The notes under the pieces are model-generated. The model worked only from the letters and a program-made list of their open reading frames with translations, did no database searches and was not told where the DNA came from. From Methylobacterium sp. Leaf118 (lineage in GTDB: Bacteria; Pseudomonadota; Alphaproteobacteria; Rhizobiales; Beijerinckiaceae), in NCBI RefSeq assembly GCF_920984675.1, contig NZ_CAKLBV010000010.1, positions 1 through 64,000 of the forward strand: a DNA stretch of 64,000 bases. Direction: 5' to 3'. The position numbers and the translations under genes are program-made. Below are positions 7,234 to 16,211 of the stretch, one piece after another; positions within the stretch are counted from its first letter, which is position 1; every line of letters begins with the position of its first letter.

Positions 7234-9987
7234 TCAGTCCTTCTCCAGCAGGCCCGACAGCGGCGCGGTGATGCGGCAGACCACGCCGTCCGGGGCATAG
7301 ACGGTCCGGGTCTCGCCGCCGACCGCCCCCGACAGCCCGCGCTCGATCAGGCGGGAGCCGAAGCCCTTTCGCGTGGGTTCAGAGACCGGGGGGCCGCCGC
7401 GCTCGGTCCAGGTCAGGCGCACCCGCCGCTCGGAGCCGGGGGCGTCCTCGATCGTCCAGTCCACGCCGACGCGCCCGCCGGGCACGGAGAAGGCGCCGTA
7501 CTTGGCGGCGTTGGTGGCGAGTTCGTGGATCATCAGCGAGAGCGACAGCGCGGCCTTCGGGCCGAGTTCGATCACCGGACCCGACAGGCGGATGCGGTCC
7601 GGCTCGCCGTCGTCGTGGATGGCGAGCGCCCCGGCCAGCACCGCCTCGAGCTCCGCCCCCTCGCCCTCCCCCGAGAGCAGGATGTCGTGCGCCTTGCCGA
7701 GGGCGACGAGGCGGGCCACCAGCGCGTCCTTGACCGAGCCGACATCGGACACGTTGCGCAGGGTCTGCGAGGCGATGGCCTGGGCCATGGTCAGGGTGTT
7801 CTTGAGGCGGTGGCTCAGCTCGCGGTTGAGGACGCGCTGCTGCTCCTCCGCCTGCAGGCGGCCGAGCGCCGCCCAGACCCGGTCGGCCACGTCGCGCACG
7901 AAGGCGACCTCGCCGGGCTCCCACAGGCGGGGCTCGGCCGCGTGGACGAACAGGAGGCCGACCAGCGCGCCCCGGCGCAGCGTCGGCACCTTGATCTGGG
8001 CGCGGACCCCGATGCCGGCATAGAGGGCCATGTCGGGCGCGAAGCCGGGATCGGCCATCACATCCGGCGCGACCAGGACCTCGCCGCGCCGCAGCCGGTC
8101 GAGCGTGGCGGGGAACAGCGCGAGGGGGGCGATGGAGGCGAGGCTCGCGACGGTCCCGTCGGTCCAGTCGCGCTCGATCCGGAAGCGGCCCCCACCGCCC
8201 TCGGCCGTGGCGTAGCCCGCCCGCGACACGCCCAGGGTGCGCCCCAGGATCTCGGCGGCGATGCCGGAGAGTTCGGCGGTGTCGGTCGCGTCCCGCAGCC
8301 GGTCGCCGAGGGCGATCAGGGCCCGCTGACGCGCCTCGACCCGCTTCTCCCCCGTGATGTCCTCGATCATCGCCGTGATCTGGATCGCGTCGCCGCTCAC
8401 CTGGGAGACGAGGTTGACCCGGCCCCAGATCAGGCGCCCGTCCTTGCGGCGGTAGCGCTTCTCCAGGGTCTCGCGCATGATCTCGCCCGCGGCGAGGCGC
8501 CGGTGCAGCCGGTCGCGCTCCTCGGCATCCTCCTCCGGCGTCCATTTGGCGACCGATTGGCCGACGACGTCGGATTCCTCGGCACCCCAGATCGCGCAGA
8601 GCTTGGCGTTGACCTGCAGGGCGATCAGGCTGCGCGGGTCGATCTGGACGATGCCGACATTGGCCCCCTCGAACACCGCCCGGAGCTGGGCGGCGACCCG
8701 GTTGCGCTCGGTCAAATCGAGCATGGCGCCGATCATGCGCAGGGGCTCGCCACCGGGCCCGCGCACCATCGAGCCCCGGTCGAACACCTCGGCATAGGTG
8801 CCGTCGGCGCGGCGGAAGCGGTATTCGTGGCGCCAGTCGCGGCCCGTGCCGCCGATGACGGCGTGGATGTCGGCCTCGACCCGGGCCCGGTCGTCGGGAT
8901 GGACCTGGGCGAGCCACCAGCCACCGGTCGGCTCGACCTCGGCCGGCGCCCAGCCATAGGCGTCCGCCAGCGCCTCGTTCCACAGGACGTGGTCGGTGAC
9001 GAGGTCCCAGTCCCAGATCGCGTCGTTGGTGGCCCGGGTGGCGAGCCGCAGCCGCTCCTCGGTGGCGCGGAGCGCGTCCTGCGCCGTGCGCTCGGCCGTC
9101 ACGTCGCGCACCGCGCCGACGAAGCGGATCGCTTCGCCGCCCTCGACCACGAGGGCGCCCCGGGCGGCGACGCGATGGAGGAGGCGGCCGTCGCGGGCGA
9201 CCGTGCGGTACTCGCAGTCGAGCCGGCCAGGCCCGGCGGGATCGAGGGCGGCCTGCACCGCGGCCTCGATCCGCCCCCGGTCCTCCGGGTGGAGGCCGGG
9301 CAGGAAGGTGTCGGCGTAGCTCACGGGCTGGTCCGGCCCGATCCCGAACAGGGCGCGGGTGCGCCCGTCCCAGCTCAGCACCCCGGTCACGAGGTCGTAG
9401 TCGAAGATGCCGATGCCGGTCGCCTCCACGGCGAGCCGCAGGCGCAGCGCGCTCTGGGCGAGCGCCGCGGCCTCCCCCCGGCGCTCCGCCACCGCCCGCC
9501 GCAACTCGAGCTGCGCCATCACCGTGCGGGCGAGCGCCGTCAGCCCTGACCGCTGCGCCGGGCTCAGCCCCTCGGGCCGGACCTTGGTGTCGAGCACGCA
9601 CAGGGCCCCGATCGCCGTACCCTCGGGCGTCACCAGCGGCGCGCCCGCGTAGAAGCGCAGCGCGGGCGGACCGGTGACGAGGGGGTTGGCGCGGGTGCGC
9701 GGGTCGGCGGTCAGGTCGGGGACGACGAGGAGGTCGCGCAGGCCCAGCGTGTGCCGGCAGATCGAGCGGTCGAGCCCGGTCTCGGTGGGGGTGAAGCCGA
9801 GCCGCGCCTTGAACCATTGCCGGTCGTCGGTGACGAGGCTGACCAGGGCGGTGGGCGCCGCGCAGAGCCCGGTGGCGAGGGCGACCACGTCGTCGAAATC
9901 CGGCTCGGGCGCCGTGTCGAGGATGCCGTAGCGCGCGAGCGCGGCGAGCCTTGCCTCGGTCGCGTCGGGGTCAGTCGGTCGGCGCAT
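7234..9987 (-). CDS. HWE-family sensor histidine kinase with GAF and PAS domains
   Basis: This is a 917-residue soluble sensor kinase with no membrane helix. Domains in order are an N-terminal GAF (about 20-165), then three PAS/PAC segments (about 180-300, 305-430 and 430-555), then a second GAF (about 560-700) and the kinase core. The phospho-acceptor motif ELSHRLKNTL places the histidine near residue 726. The N-box reads HELATNAAKYGA and LTWTERGGP carries the W-x-E signature, all diagnostic of the HWE/HisKA_2 class common in Hyphomicrobiales. Related proteins sense light or redox through PAS cofactors or drive the general stress response. No cysteine context for a LOV domain was noted. No response regulator is adjacent, so its target is unknown. 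Confidence 0.94.
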   Translation of the reverse strand: MRRPTDPDATEARLAALARYGILDTAPEPDFDDVVALATGLCAAPTALVSLVTDDRQWFKARLGFTPTETGLDRSICRHTLGLRDLLVVPDLTADPRTRANPLVTGPPALRFYAGAPLVTPEGTAIGALCVLDTKVRPEGLSPAQRSGLTALARTVMAQLELRRAVAERRGEAAALAQSALRLRLAVEATGIGIFDYDLVTGVLSWDGRTRALFGIGPDQPVSYADTFLPGLHPEDRGRIEAAVQAALDPAGPGRLDCEYRTVARDGRLLHRVAARGALVVEGGEAIRFVGAVRDVTAERTAQDALRATEERLRLATRATNDAIWDWDLVTDHVLWNEALADAYGWAPAEVEPTGGWWLAQVHPDDRARVEADIHAVIGGTGRDWRHEYRFRRADGTYAEVFDRGSMVRGPGGEPLRMIGAMLDLTERNRVAAQLRAVFEGANVGIVQIDPRSLIALQVNAKLCAIWGAEESDVVGQSVAKWTPEEDAEERDRLHRRLAAGEIMRETLEKRYRRKDGRLIWGRVNLVSQVSGDAIQITAMIEDITGEKRVEARQRALIALGDRLRDATDTAELSGIAAEILGRTLGVSRAGYATAEGGGGRFRIERDWTDGTVASLASIAPLALFPATLDRLRRGEVLVAPDVMADPGFAPDMALYAGIGVRAQIKVPTLRRGALVGLLFVHAAEPRLWEPGEVAFVRDVADRVWAALGRLQAEEQQRVLNRELSHRLKNTLTMAQAIASQTLRNVSDVGSVKDALVARLVALGKAHDILLSGEGEGAELEAVLAGALAIHDDGEPDRIRLSGPVIELGPKAALSLSLMIHELATNAAKYGAFSVPGGRVGVDWTIEDAPGSERRVRLTWTERGGPPVSEPTRKGFGSRLIERGLSGAVGGETRTVYAPDGVVCRITAPLSGLLEKD

Positions 9988-10126
9988 CGACGCAAGCGGT
10001 CTCGTGGGCGGTCATGACCGTTCTCGTGTCGGACCGCGCCCGGGCACCGTTGTGCCGGACACTGCGCCTCGCTTGGGCCCGCCCAGATGGGGGTTCATCG
10101 GGGCGTTCACGGTTCGAGCCTCTGCT

Positions 10127-10888
10127 CTAAGCGGGCGGCTCGATCGCGACAAGCCGCCCGGTCGGGCTGTAGACCGCACCCAGCACCGTCTGGAAATGGC
10201 GCCGGACGCAGGCGTGGCACTCGCAGGCCACCGCCTCCGCGTCCCCGCGGTTCAGGATGGTGATGCGCCCGCGCCCGACCTCGATCAGGCCCTGCTGCTG
10301 CAGCATCCGCAGGATCCGGGTCAGATAGGTGCGCTGCACGCCGAGCATCGCCGCGAGCGTCTCCTGGGTGATCGGCAGGACGGGGCTCTCCAGCCGGTCC
10401 TGCAGGGTCAGGAGCCAGCGCAGGCAGCGCTCCTCGATCGGGTGCAGGGCGTTGCAGGCGACCGATTGCAGCACCTGGGCGAGCAGGCAGTCGGAGTAGC
10501 GGGTGAACAGGTCGCGCAAGGATTCCGAGCGGCGCTTGGCCTCCTGGAGGCGGGCCGAATCCATCCGCAGGACCGGGCCGGGGAGCTGGACCAGGGCATG
10601 GGTCGAGGCCGGGAGGCCGCCGTTGCTGACGACGCCGCCCACCGCGCCCTCGCGGCCGATCGTGGCGGTCTCGGCGCTGCGCCCGTCGATCATCGAGATC
10701 ACGAGGGTCACGACCGTCTGCTCGAGGGGGAAGCTGATGAAGTCCACCTCGCGGCCCGCGGCGAACAGGGTCGCCCCGCGCCCGTAATCGATCCGCTCCG
10801 TATGGGGCAGCAGCAGGGCCCGGTCCTCGGGACGCAGGGATCGCAAGAGCAGATTGCCTTCGAAGCAGCGCTCTGAGGCCGAAGGCAT
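10127..10888 (-). CDS. Crp/Fnr-family transcriptional regulator
   Basis: This 253-residue protein has an N-terminal cyclic-nucleotide-binding-like beta roll (ERIDYGRGATLFAAGREVDF) and a C-terminal winged helix of the Crp_2 type (LPITQETLAAMLGVQRTYL). It ends with a CxxC pair (ACECHAC) near the C-terminus. The four-cysteine [Fe-S] pattern of FNR is not visible at the N-terminus, so oxygen sensing by that route is unlikely. Start ATG at 10888. The promoter side holds two palindromes at 10950-10967 and 10981-10996 that could be its own operators. It lies upstream of the HWE kinase gene on the same strand with a 139-bp gap. Confidence 0.9.
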   Translation of the reverse strand: MPSASERCFEGNLLLRSLRPEDRALLLPHTERIDYGRGATLFAAGREVDFISFPLEQTVVTLVISMIDGRSAETATIGREGAVGGVVSNGGLPASTHALVQLPGPVLRMDSARLQEAKRRSESLRDLFTRYSDCLLAQVLQSVACNALHPIEERCLRWLLTLQDRLESPVLPITQETLAAMLGVQRTYLTRILRMLQQQGLIEVGRGRITILNRGDAEAVACECHACVRRHFQTVLGAVYSPTGRLVAIEPPA

Positions 10889-10949
10889 ATCGTGGCTCGG
10901 ATTCGTCGGGTCGATCGTGGGGCTCGTAGCCCAGGCATTCACGCAGCGT

Positions 10950-10996
10950 CTGTCTACAAGTAGACAGAACCCGTGCCGGCCCCGAAATAATTCGGG
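10950..10996. promoter_or_regulatory. Two palindromes upstream of the Crp/Fnr gene
   Basis: CTGTCTAC-AA-GTAGACAG (10950-10967) has perfect 8-bp arms, and CCCGAA-ATAA-TTCGGG (10981-10996) has perfect 6-bp arms. Both lie 60-110 bp upstream of the regulator start. Dyads of this size fit a dimeric regulator such as the Crp/Fnr protein itself, so autoregulation is plausible but inferred. Confidence 0.5.
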
Positions 10997-11105
10997 CGAG
11001 GCGTGCCACGACCCAGGCTTGGCAGATGCCAGGCCCGCCTGACGACAACCTATGTTCTGGACAAGCCTTGGCGCCCGCGCCCGGGTCGGGGCGCGACGCC
11101 GGCGC

Positions 11106-11963
11106 TTACTTCGCGCTGCAGAGGCCCCGCGTCGCAAGATCGCGATGATCGCGCGGGTCGCAATCGGTGGCGAGGAAGGAGGCCCATTCCTTCGGGCTGC
11201 CGTAGAAGGCGTTCCGGTCCACGTCGCCGCGCACGCCGGGCACGCGTCCCGTCGAGGTGAACTGCCAGAGCATCCACTTGCGGTTGGCGTAGCGCTGCTC
11301 CGGCTCGGCCGCGGTGGAGCGGACCCAGTGGGGATAATCGGGCAGCTCGTCCTCGAGCACGTCCTTGTGGAAGGTGATGTCGGTGTAGATGATCGGCCGC
11401 TTGCCGGTGTAGCGCTCCATCTCCTCCAGCATGTAGCGCGTCATGGCGAGCGCCTGGGCCTTGGGCAGCTTCTTCGGGCACTTGGCCGAGTGGCCGTTCC
11501 ATTCGACGTCGAGCACCGGGGGCAGGGCGGTCGGGTCGTTGGGCACGTTCTGCTTGAACCACGCCATCTGGTCCTCGGCCGAACGGCACCAGAACACGAA
11601 ATGGTAGGCGCCCCGCGGCACGCCCGCGCGCCCGGCCCCCTCCCAGTTCTCGCGGAAGCGCTCGTCGACGTGGTCGCCGCCCTCGGTCGCCTTGATGAAG
11701 GCGAACTGCGTCCCCGCTCCCTTGACCGAGGCCCAGTCGATCGGGCCCTGCCACTTCGAGATGTCGATGCCCTGGATCGGATGGTGCTTGGCCTTCGCCA
11801 CGCCGGGATGGGGCTTCACGTCGCCCTTGGTGGGGTAGAAGTCGCTCTGCGAGGCGCAGGCGGCGAGCCCCGAGAGCAGGGCGGCGGCGAGCCCCCGCTT
11901 CAGCCAGGCGCCCGACGACGACCTCGGCGCGCGCCGTGAAAGATACCCGGTGTCCTGCGACAT
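11106..11963 (-). CDS. GH25 (lysozyme-type) lipoprotein
   Basis: This 285-residue glycoside hydrolase family 25 protein is predicted to cleave peptidoglycan beta-1,4 bonds. Residues 1-36 form a signal with an Arg-rich start and a lipobox ending LAAC, so it should be anchored as a lipoprotein. The catalytic module starts at IQGIDISKWQGPIDWASV. It continues through FAFIKATEGGDHVD, RGAYHFVFW and PPVLDVEWNG to WMLWQFTSTGRVPGV, with the acidic pair of the family in DxSK and DVEWNG. The ATG at 11963 is preferred because it puts the signal at the N-terminus; an ATG at 11996 is possible. It is monocistronic. A role in wall remodelling is more likely than attack on other cells, but this is inference. 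Confidence 0.9.
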   Translation of the reverse strand: MSQDTGYLSRRAPRSSSGAWLKRGLAAALLSGLAACASQSDFYPTKGDVKPHPGVAKAKHHPIQGIDISKWQGPIDWASVKGAGTQFAFIKATEGGDHVDERFRENWEGAGRAGVPRGAYHFVFWCRSAEDQMAWFKQNVPNDPTALPPVLDVEWNGHSAKCPKKLPKAQALAMTRYMLEEMERYTGKRPIIYTDITFHKDVLEDELPDYPHWVRSTAAEPEQRYANRKWMLWQFTSTGRVPGVRGDVDRNAFYGSPKEWASFLATDCDPRDHRDLATRGLCSAK

Positions 11964-12152
11964 CGACGGCCCGCCACTTCCCGCGTGCAAATTCATTGGG
12001 TATTCGATGCCCTCCGGGCGGTTAACAGAGCTTTGCCACCTTTGCGGCGGATTTCCGGAAGGCGTGACCGCGCCGACACATAGCGCCCGGCGACCGCCGA
12101 CGGAGGCGCCTGCTAATTCCCTCCGATTCTTCAACTTTCGGCGGCGTGTCCC

Positions 12153-12605
12153 ATGGGTAACACTCTGTTCACCATCGGCTACGAAGGCCTCGCCCCGGAG
12201 CGCTTGCACGCCGCCCTGCGGGAGGCCGGCGTGGCCGTCCTCGCCGACGTGCGGGCGGTGGCCAATTCGCGCAAGCGCGGCTTCTCGAAGACCGCGCTCA
12301 AGGCCGGGCTGGCCGAGGCGGACCTCGGCTACGAGCACTTTCGCAGCCTCGGCACCCCGAAATCCGGCCGCAAGGCGGCCCGCGCCCACGATGCCGGGCT
12401 GATGCGCAGGATCTATTGCGAGGAGGTGCTCGACACCGCCGACGGGGGGCTCGCCCTCGACGGCCTCGCGGCGCTCGCCGCCCGCGCGCCGACCTGCCTG
12501 CTCTGCTTCGAGCGCGACCCCGCCCGCTGCCACCGCCGGGTGCTGGCCGAGCGCTTGGCGGACCGTGGCTTCGCGACGGTCGATCTCTACGGTGATTTCC
12601 TATGA
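12153..12605 (+). CDS. DUF488 domain protein
   Basis: The protein is 150 residues long and contains the DUF488 pattern. It starts FTIGYEGLAPERLHAALREA, then LADVRAVANSRKRGFSK. It ends with LLCFERDPARCHRRVLAERL, which holds the conserved cysteines and arginines near residues 115-125. The biochemical role of the family is not established. The gene is alone, divergent from the GH25 gene with about 190 bp between them, and convergent with the monooxygenase gene. Confidence 0.9.
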   Translation: MGNTLFTIGYEGLAPERLHAALREAGVAVLADVRAVANSRKRGFSKTALKAGLAEADLGYEHFRSLGTPKSGRKAARAHDAGLMRRIYCEEVLDTADGGLALDGLAALAARAPTCLLCFERDPARCHRRVLAERLADRGFATVDLYGDFL

Positions 12606-12906
12606 TGCCACGGATCGCCGGCTCATGTGAAAGTGACCCTGACCGCGCCCGAACTTGATTGCACGGGAATAAAACCGAATAGAGCCCGTCCGGTCTCCGC
12701 ACGATGGCAAGCCTTCTTCGAACAGAAGGCTCGTCTCAGGCATGTTCGTCCCCGATGCGCATTGCCTCCAAGGTCTCTACGAGGGGCATGGAGGTCGGCC
12801 GGTCCATGCACAGGCCGGGCCCCGACCACCGCCGATGGCCTTGAGACAGGCCGCCTCGCATCCTCGCGCCCCCCCGCGGATCGCGGTCTCGATCACGCGA
12901 AAAACG
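12606..12906. other. Intergenic region between convergent genes
   Basis: About 300 bp without a supported gene. Short inverted arms CCTTCT/AGAAGG occur near 12710-12730. No T-rich terminator, RNA gene or conserved frame was recognised. Confidence 0.5.
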
Positions 12907-14133
12907 TCACCGCATCAATCGCGGCGCCCCGAGCCGCGGCTGCACGCCCTCGCGCATGACGAGGCGGCGCAGCGGGGCGATCGAGGAGAGGACGACGAGG
13001 CCCAGGCCCCGGAGCGCGTCGACCGGGACGAGGTCGGTGAGCAGCGAGCGGTTGAGCATGTCGACCGCGGCGCCGCGCAGGCGGGCGTCGAGGCTGCGGC
13101 CCCGGCCGAAACCCGCCAGCGCGGCGGCGGCGCCCGGATCGCGCCCGGCCTCGCGGGCGGCGAGGACCGCGTCGCGTAAGGAGGCGGCGTCGCGCAGGCC
13201 CAGATTCAGCCCCTGCGCTCCGATCGGCGGGAAGACGTGGGCGGCCTCGCCGATCAGCGCGAGCCGCTCGCCCACCGGGCTCGCCACCGAGAGCCCGCGC
13301 ATCGGCACGAGGCCGCGGGGGCCGTCGATCCGCATGGCGCCGAGCATCGAGCGGGCCTGATGCTCGACCGCGGCGGCCAGGGCGGCATCGTCGAGGCCGG
13401 ACAGACGCTTGGCCGCCCGCTCGCCCGTCACCCAGACGAGGCTGGAGCGCTGCCCGCCCGGCAGCGGCACCAGGGTGAACGGACCGTTGCGGGTGTGGAA
13501 CTCGGTGGAGACGTCGCGGTGGGGCCGCTCGTGGGCGAGCAGCGTCGTCAGCGCCGCCTGCGGGTAGGACCATTCCCGGGTGCGCAGGCCGGCGGCCTTC
13601 CGCAGGGGCGAGCGCCCCCCATCGGCGCCGACGACGAGGCCGGCTTCGAGGGAACGCCCGTCCTGCAAGGTGAGGACGGCGTGTCCGTCCCCCACGCGCA
13701 TCCCGGTCGAATCCGCCTCGAACAGGGTCAGGCCCGGCGTCGTGCGGGCCTGCCCGCGCAGGGTTTCGACGAGGCGGGCGCTCTCGACGTTCCAGCCGAA
13801 GGCCTCAAGGCCGATCTCGGCGGCCGAGAACCGGGCCGGGGGCGGACGGAACAGGCTGCCGGTGTCGTCGACGAGGTGGAGTTCGGCGAGCGGCGCCGCG
13901 TGCGGGGCGATCTCGGGCCAGGTGCCGAGGGCCGCGAGCAGCCGCACCGAGCCGTCGAGCAGCGCCACGGTGCGCCCGTCGGCGACGGGGGCGTGACGCC
14001 CGACCAGGGCGGTCGCCACGCCGTCGCGGGCGAGGGCGATGGCCGCCGCGAGGCCCGCGGCTCCGGCGCCGACCACCGCGACCTCGAAGCGGGGCAGGGC
14101 GGCGGGGGAGGGCGTCTGGATCGGAACCGTCAC
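12907..14133 (-). CDS. UbiH/COQ6-type FAD-dependent monooxygenase
   Basis: This 408-residue flavoprotein hydroxylase opens with the dinucleotide-binding motif VAVVGAGAAGLAAAIALA near residue 18. A mid-protein GADGGRSPLRKAAG is the DG motif, and LIGEAAHVFPPIGAQGLNLG is the GD-type FAD motif. This arrangement is that of the UbiH/UbiF/VisC/COQ6 family, which hydroxylates the ubiquinone ring, so a role in ubiquinone biosynthesis is likely. A UbiF- or UbiL-type position specificity cannot be read. The start is GTG at 14133, with GAGGAG 11 bases upstream. It is a single gene. Confidence 0.88.
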   Translation of the reverse strand: MTVPIQTPSPAALPRFEVAVVGAGAAGLAAAIALARDGVATALVGRHAPVADGRTVALLDGSVRLLAALGTWPEIAPHAAPLAELHLVDDTGSLFRPPPARFSAAEIGLEAFGWNVESARLVETLRGQARTTPGLTLFEADSTGMRVGDGHAVLTLQDGRSLEAGLVVGADGGRSPLRKAAGLRTREWSYPQAALTTLLAHERPHRDVSTEFHTRNGPFTLVPLPGGQRSSLVWVTGERAAKRLSGLDDAALAAAVEHQARSMLGAMRIDGPRGLVPMRGLSVASPVGERLALIGEAAHVFPPIGAQGLNLGLRDAASLRDAVLAAREAGRDPGAAAALAGFGRGRSLDARLRGAAVDMLNRSLLTDLVPVDALRGLGLVVLSSIAPLRRLVMREGVQPRLGAPRLMR

Positions 14134-14480
14134 GACGGAAGGGGCTCCTCGGGGGCGAAGGTTCTCCGGAGCCGAACCCGCCCTGACGGCATCAGGCCGG
14201 CGGCTCCCGATGATGGCGTGGGCGCGTCGTCCCTCGACGAACCGGCGGACGGCCCTCGAGACGGCGCGCGGCGGCCCGAACGCGCGGGGCCCGCTGGTCT
14301 CCTACAGAGGTTCCGGCCGGGCCGGGTCAAGGGCCGCAGGACAGGGCAGACGATCGATCGCAGGTCCGATGAAACCAAACGCGCCGTGGGGCATTGCCAA
14401 CCTATGTTTCAAGGCCTGCGCGCTCGCGTCGCAGTCCGGCGAGGCCGACACCCGAGAACACGCGTCAAAGGGGGCGTCCT
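14134..14480. other. Intergenic region between divergent genes
   Basis: About 350 bp separating the monooxygenase from two small genes. It should contain both promoters. No confident -35/-10 pair, hairpin or RNA gene could be identified; the GC content falls slightly at 14365-14410. Confidence 0.45.
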
Positions 14481-14699
14481 GTGAAGAAGTTCATCTCTGC
14501 CCGTCCCGAGGCCGGTGCCTCGGGCTTCGGCTCCCAGTACGATCCCGTGCTCGCAGGGGTCGCCCAGGGCCTCGCCCGCCTGTTCCCGCCCCTCGACGGC
14601 ACGCGTCCGGCCTCGCCCGGTCGCCCGGCCGAGGCCGATGACGGGTCCGCGGCCACCGCCCAGGCGGGCGGGGCCACGGAGGCCGGGGCGCGGGGATGA
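14481..14699 (+). CDS. Small protein of unknown function (72 aa)
   Basis: A GTG start at 14481 follows AAAGGGGG at ideal spacing. The N-terminal half (KKFISARPEAGASGFGSQYD) looks ordered and the C-terminal half is Ala/Gly/Pro-rich and probably disordered. Its stop overlaps the start of the next small gene by four bases (ATGA), which implies translational coupling. No family was recognised. Confidence 0.6.
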   Translation: MKKFISARPEAGASGFGSQYDPVLAGVAQGLARLFPPLDGTRPASPGRPAEADDGSAATAQAGGATEAGARG

Positions 14700-14935
14700 A
14701 CAGAGAACCGATGCGGGCGGATCTGATCGACCAGCACATCGCCGCGATGACGACGGCGAGCGACAACCTTCTGCGGCAGATGCGGGACGAGGGGCTGACT
14801 TACCGGGTGAGCGTGCATCCCGAGGACACCGGGACGATGCATGTCCGCGTCCGCGCGCTGACGCCGGAGATCGCCGAGCGCATTCGCCGCTGCCTGTCCG
14901 GCACCGGCATGCGGGTCGCCGTCGCGGCCGAATAA
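14696..14935 (+). CDS. Small helical protein of unknown function (79 aa)
   Basis: The start ATG overlaps the previous stop. The protein has an amphipathic helix (DLIDQHIAAMTTASDNLLRQ), then a short strand-rich segment (YRVSVHPEDTGTMHVRVRAL) and a second helix (PEIAERIRRCLSG). The pattern is a small alpha/beta domain rather than noise. It is probably a two-gene operon with the upstream 72-residue gene. No homologue was recognised by eye. Confidence 0.62.
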   Translation: MNREPMRADLIDQHIAAMTTASDNLLRQMRDEGLTYRVSVHPEDTGTMHVRVRALTPEIAERIRRCLSGTGMRVAVAAE

Positions 14936-15154
14936 AAGGCCTTTCTCCGACACCGGGCGGGGTGCCGCGGCGCAGGAAATCACGGCGCCGCGCGGCGACA
15001 CCGCTTGCCGAGCGCGCCGCGCCGGATATGTCCCGCTGCCGGACGGCCCCGCGCCCGGCGCCCACTTCCACGAGGACGGCGCCCCGCGCGGACCGATGCG
15101 GCGGGCGTTGCGCGGGGGGCCCCGCGGGACAGGCGGCGAGGACGGAGAAGCACG

Positions 15155-16129
15155 ATGCCGAAGGCGATCCGGGTGCACGAGTACGGCGGCCCCGAGGCGA
15201 TGGTCTACGAGGATATCCCGACGCCAGAGCCCGGACCCGGCCAGATCCGCGTCCGCCAGACCGCCATCGGCGTCAACTTCATCGACATCTACTTCCGCTC
15301 CGGCCAGTACAAGGCGCCCTCCCTCCCGTTCACCCTCGGCAAGGAGGGGACGGGCGAGGTCGACGCGGTGGGCGAGGGCGTGACCGGTTTCCGGGTCGGC
15401 GAGCGCGTCGCCTATGCGGGCGCCGTCGGCACCTATGCCGAGGAGGTCGTGGTGGCGGCCCAGGGCGTCGTCCACCTGCCCGACGCCATCGCCGACGAGA
15501 CCGCCGCCGCGATGATGCTCAAGGGCCTCACCGCCCAGTACCTGCTGCGCCTGACCTACCGGGTGCAGCCCGGCGACACGATCCTGTTCCACGCCGCGGC
15601 CGGCGGCGTCGGCCTCATCGCCACGCAATGGGCCAAGCATCTCGGCGCCACCGTGATCGGCACCGTCGGCACGCCGGAGAAGGCGGAGCTCGCGAAGGCG
15701 CATGGCTGCGACCACGTGATCCTCTACCGTGACGAGGACTTCGCCGCCCGTGTGAAGGAGATCACGGGGGGCAAGGGCGTGCCGGTCGTCTATGACGGCG
15801 TCGGCAAGGCGACCTTCCCGGCCTCCCTCGACTGTCTCGCCCCCCGCGGGGTCTTCGCGAGCTTCGGCTCGGCCTCCGGCCCGATCGAGGCCTTCGACAT
15901 CGGCATCCTGGCCGCCAAGGGCTCGCTCTACGCCACCCGCCCCACCCTCTTCACCCACATCGCGACCCGCGAGAGCCTCGACGCCAACGCCGCCGAGCTG
16001 TTCGAGGTGGTGGCGAGCGGCGCGGTGCGGATTCCGATCCATACCCGGGCGCGGCTCGCCGACGTGGCCCAGGTGCACCGGGATCTCGCTGCGCGGCAGA
16101 CGACCGGATCGACGGTGATGACCCCGTGA
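15155..16129 (+). CDS. qor: NADPH:quinone oxidoreductase (zinc-free MDR family)
   Basis: This 324-residue medium-chain dehydrogenase/reductase matches the Qor type. The N-terminal catalytic domain begins KAIRVHEYGGPEAMVYEDIP and includes GVNFIDIYFRSGQY. The Rossmann segment FHAAAGGVGLIATQWAKHLG binds NADPH. The zinc-ligand cysteines of alcohol dehydrogenases are absent. It would reduce quinones or related enones by one- or two-electron transfer. Start ATG at 15155, with GGAGAAG just upstream; a longer frame to 15005 lacks a ribosome site. A nicotinamidase gene follows 82 bp downstream on the same strand. Confidence 0.93.
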   Translation: MPKAIRVHEYGGPEAMVYEDIPTPEPGPGQIRVRQTAIGVNFIDIYFRSGQYKAPSLPFTLGKEGTGEVDAVGEGVTGFRVGERVAYAGAVGTYAEEVVVAAQGVVHLPDAIADETAAAMMLKGLTAQYLLRLTYRVQPGDTILFHAAAGGVGLIATQWAKHLGATVIGTVGTPEKAELAKAHGCDHVILYRDEDFAARVKEITGGKGVPVVYDGVGKATFPASLDCLAPRGVFASFGSASGPIEAFDIGILAAKGSLYATRPTLFTHIATRESLDANAAELFEVVASGAVRIPIHTRARLADVAQVHRDLAARQTTGSTVMTP

Positions 16130-16211
16130 TCCGCCGATCACCGGATCACGGGATGCCGGGCTCTGCCCGGGCCCGCCGCGGGACAGGTCCCTCGGAACCC
16201 GGGATTCCGGC

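Noticed and set aside
12627-12959. A 110-codon open frame after the DUF488 gene
   Set aside because: It overlaps the monooxygenase end, lacks a ribosome site and has biased Arg/Ala/Pro composition.
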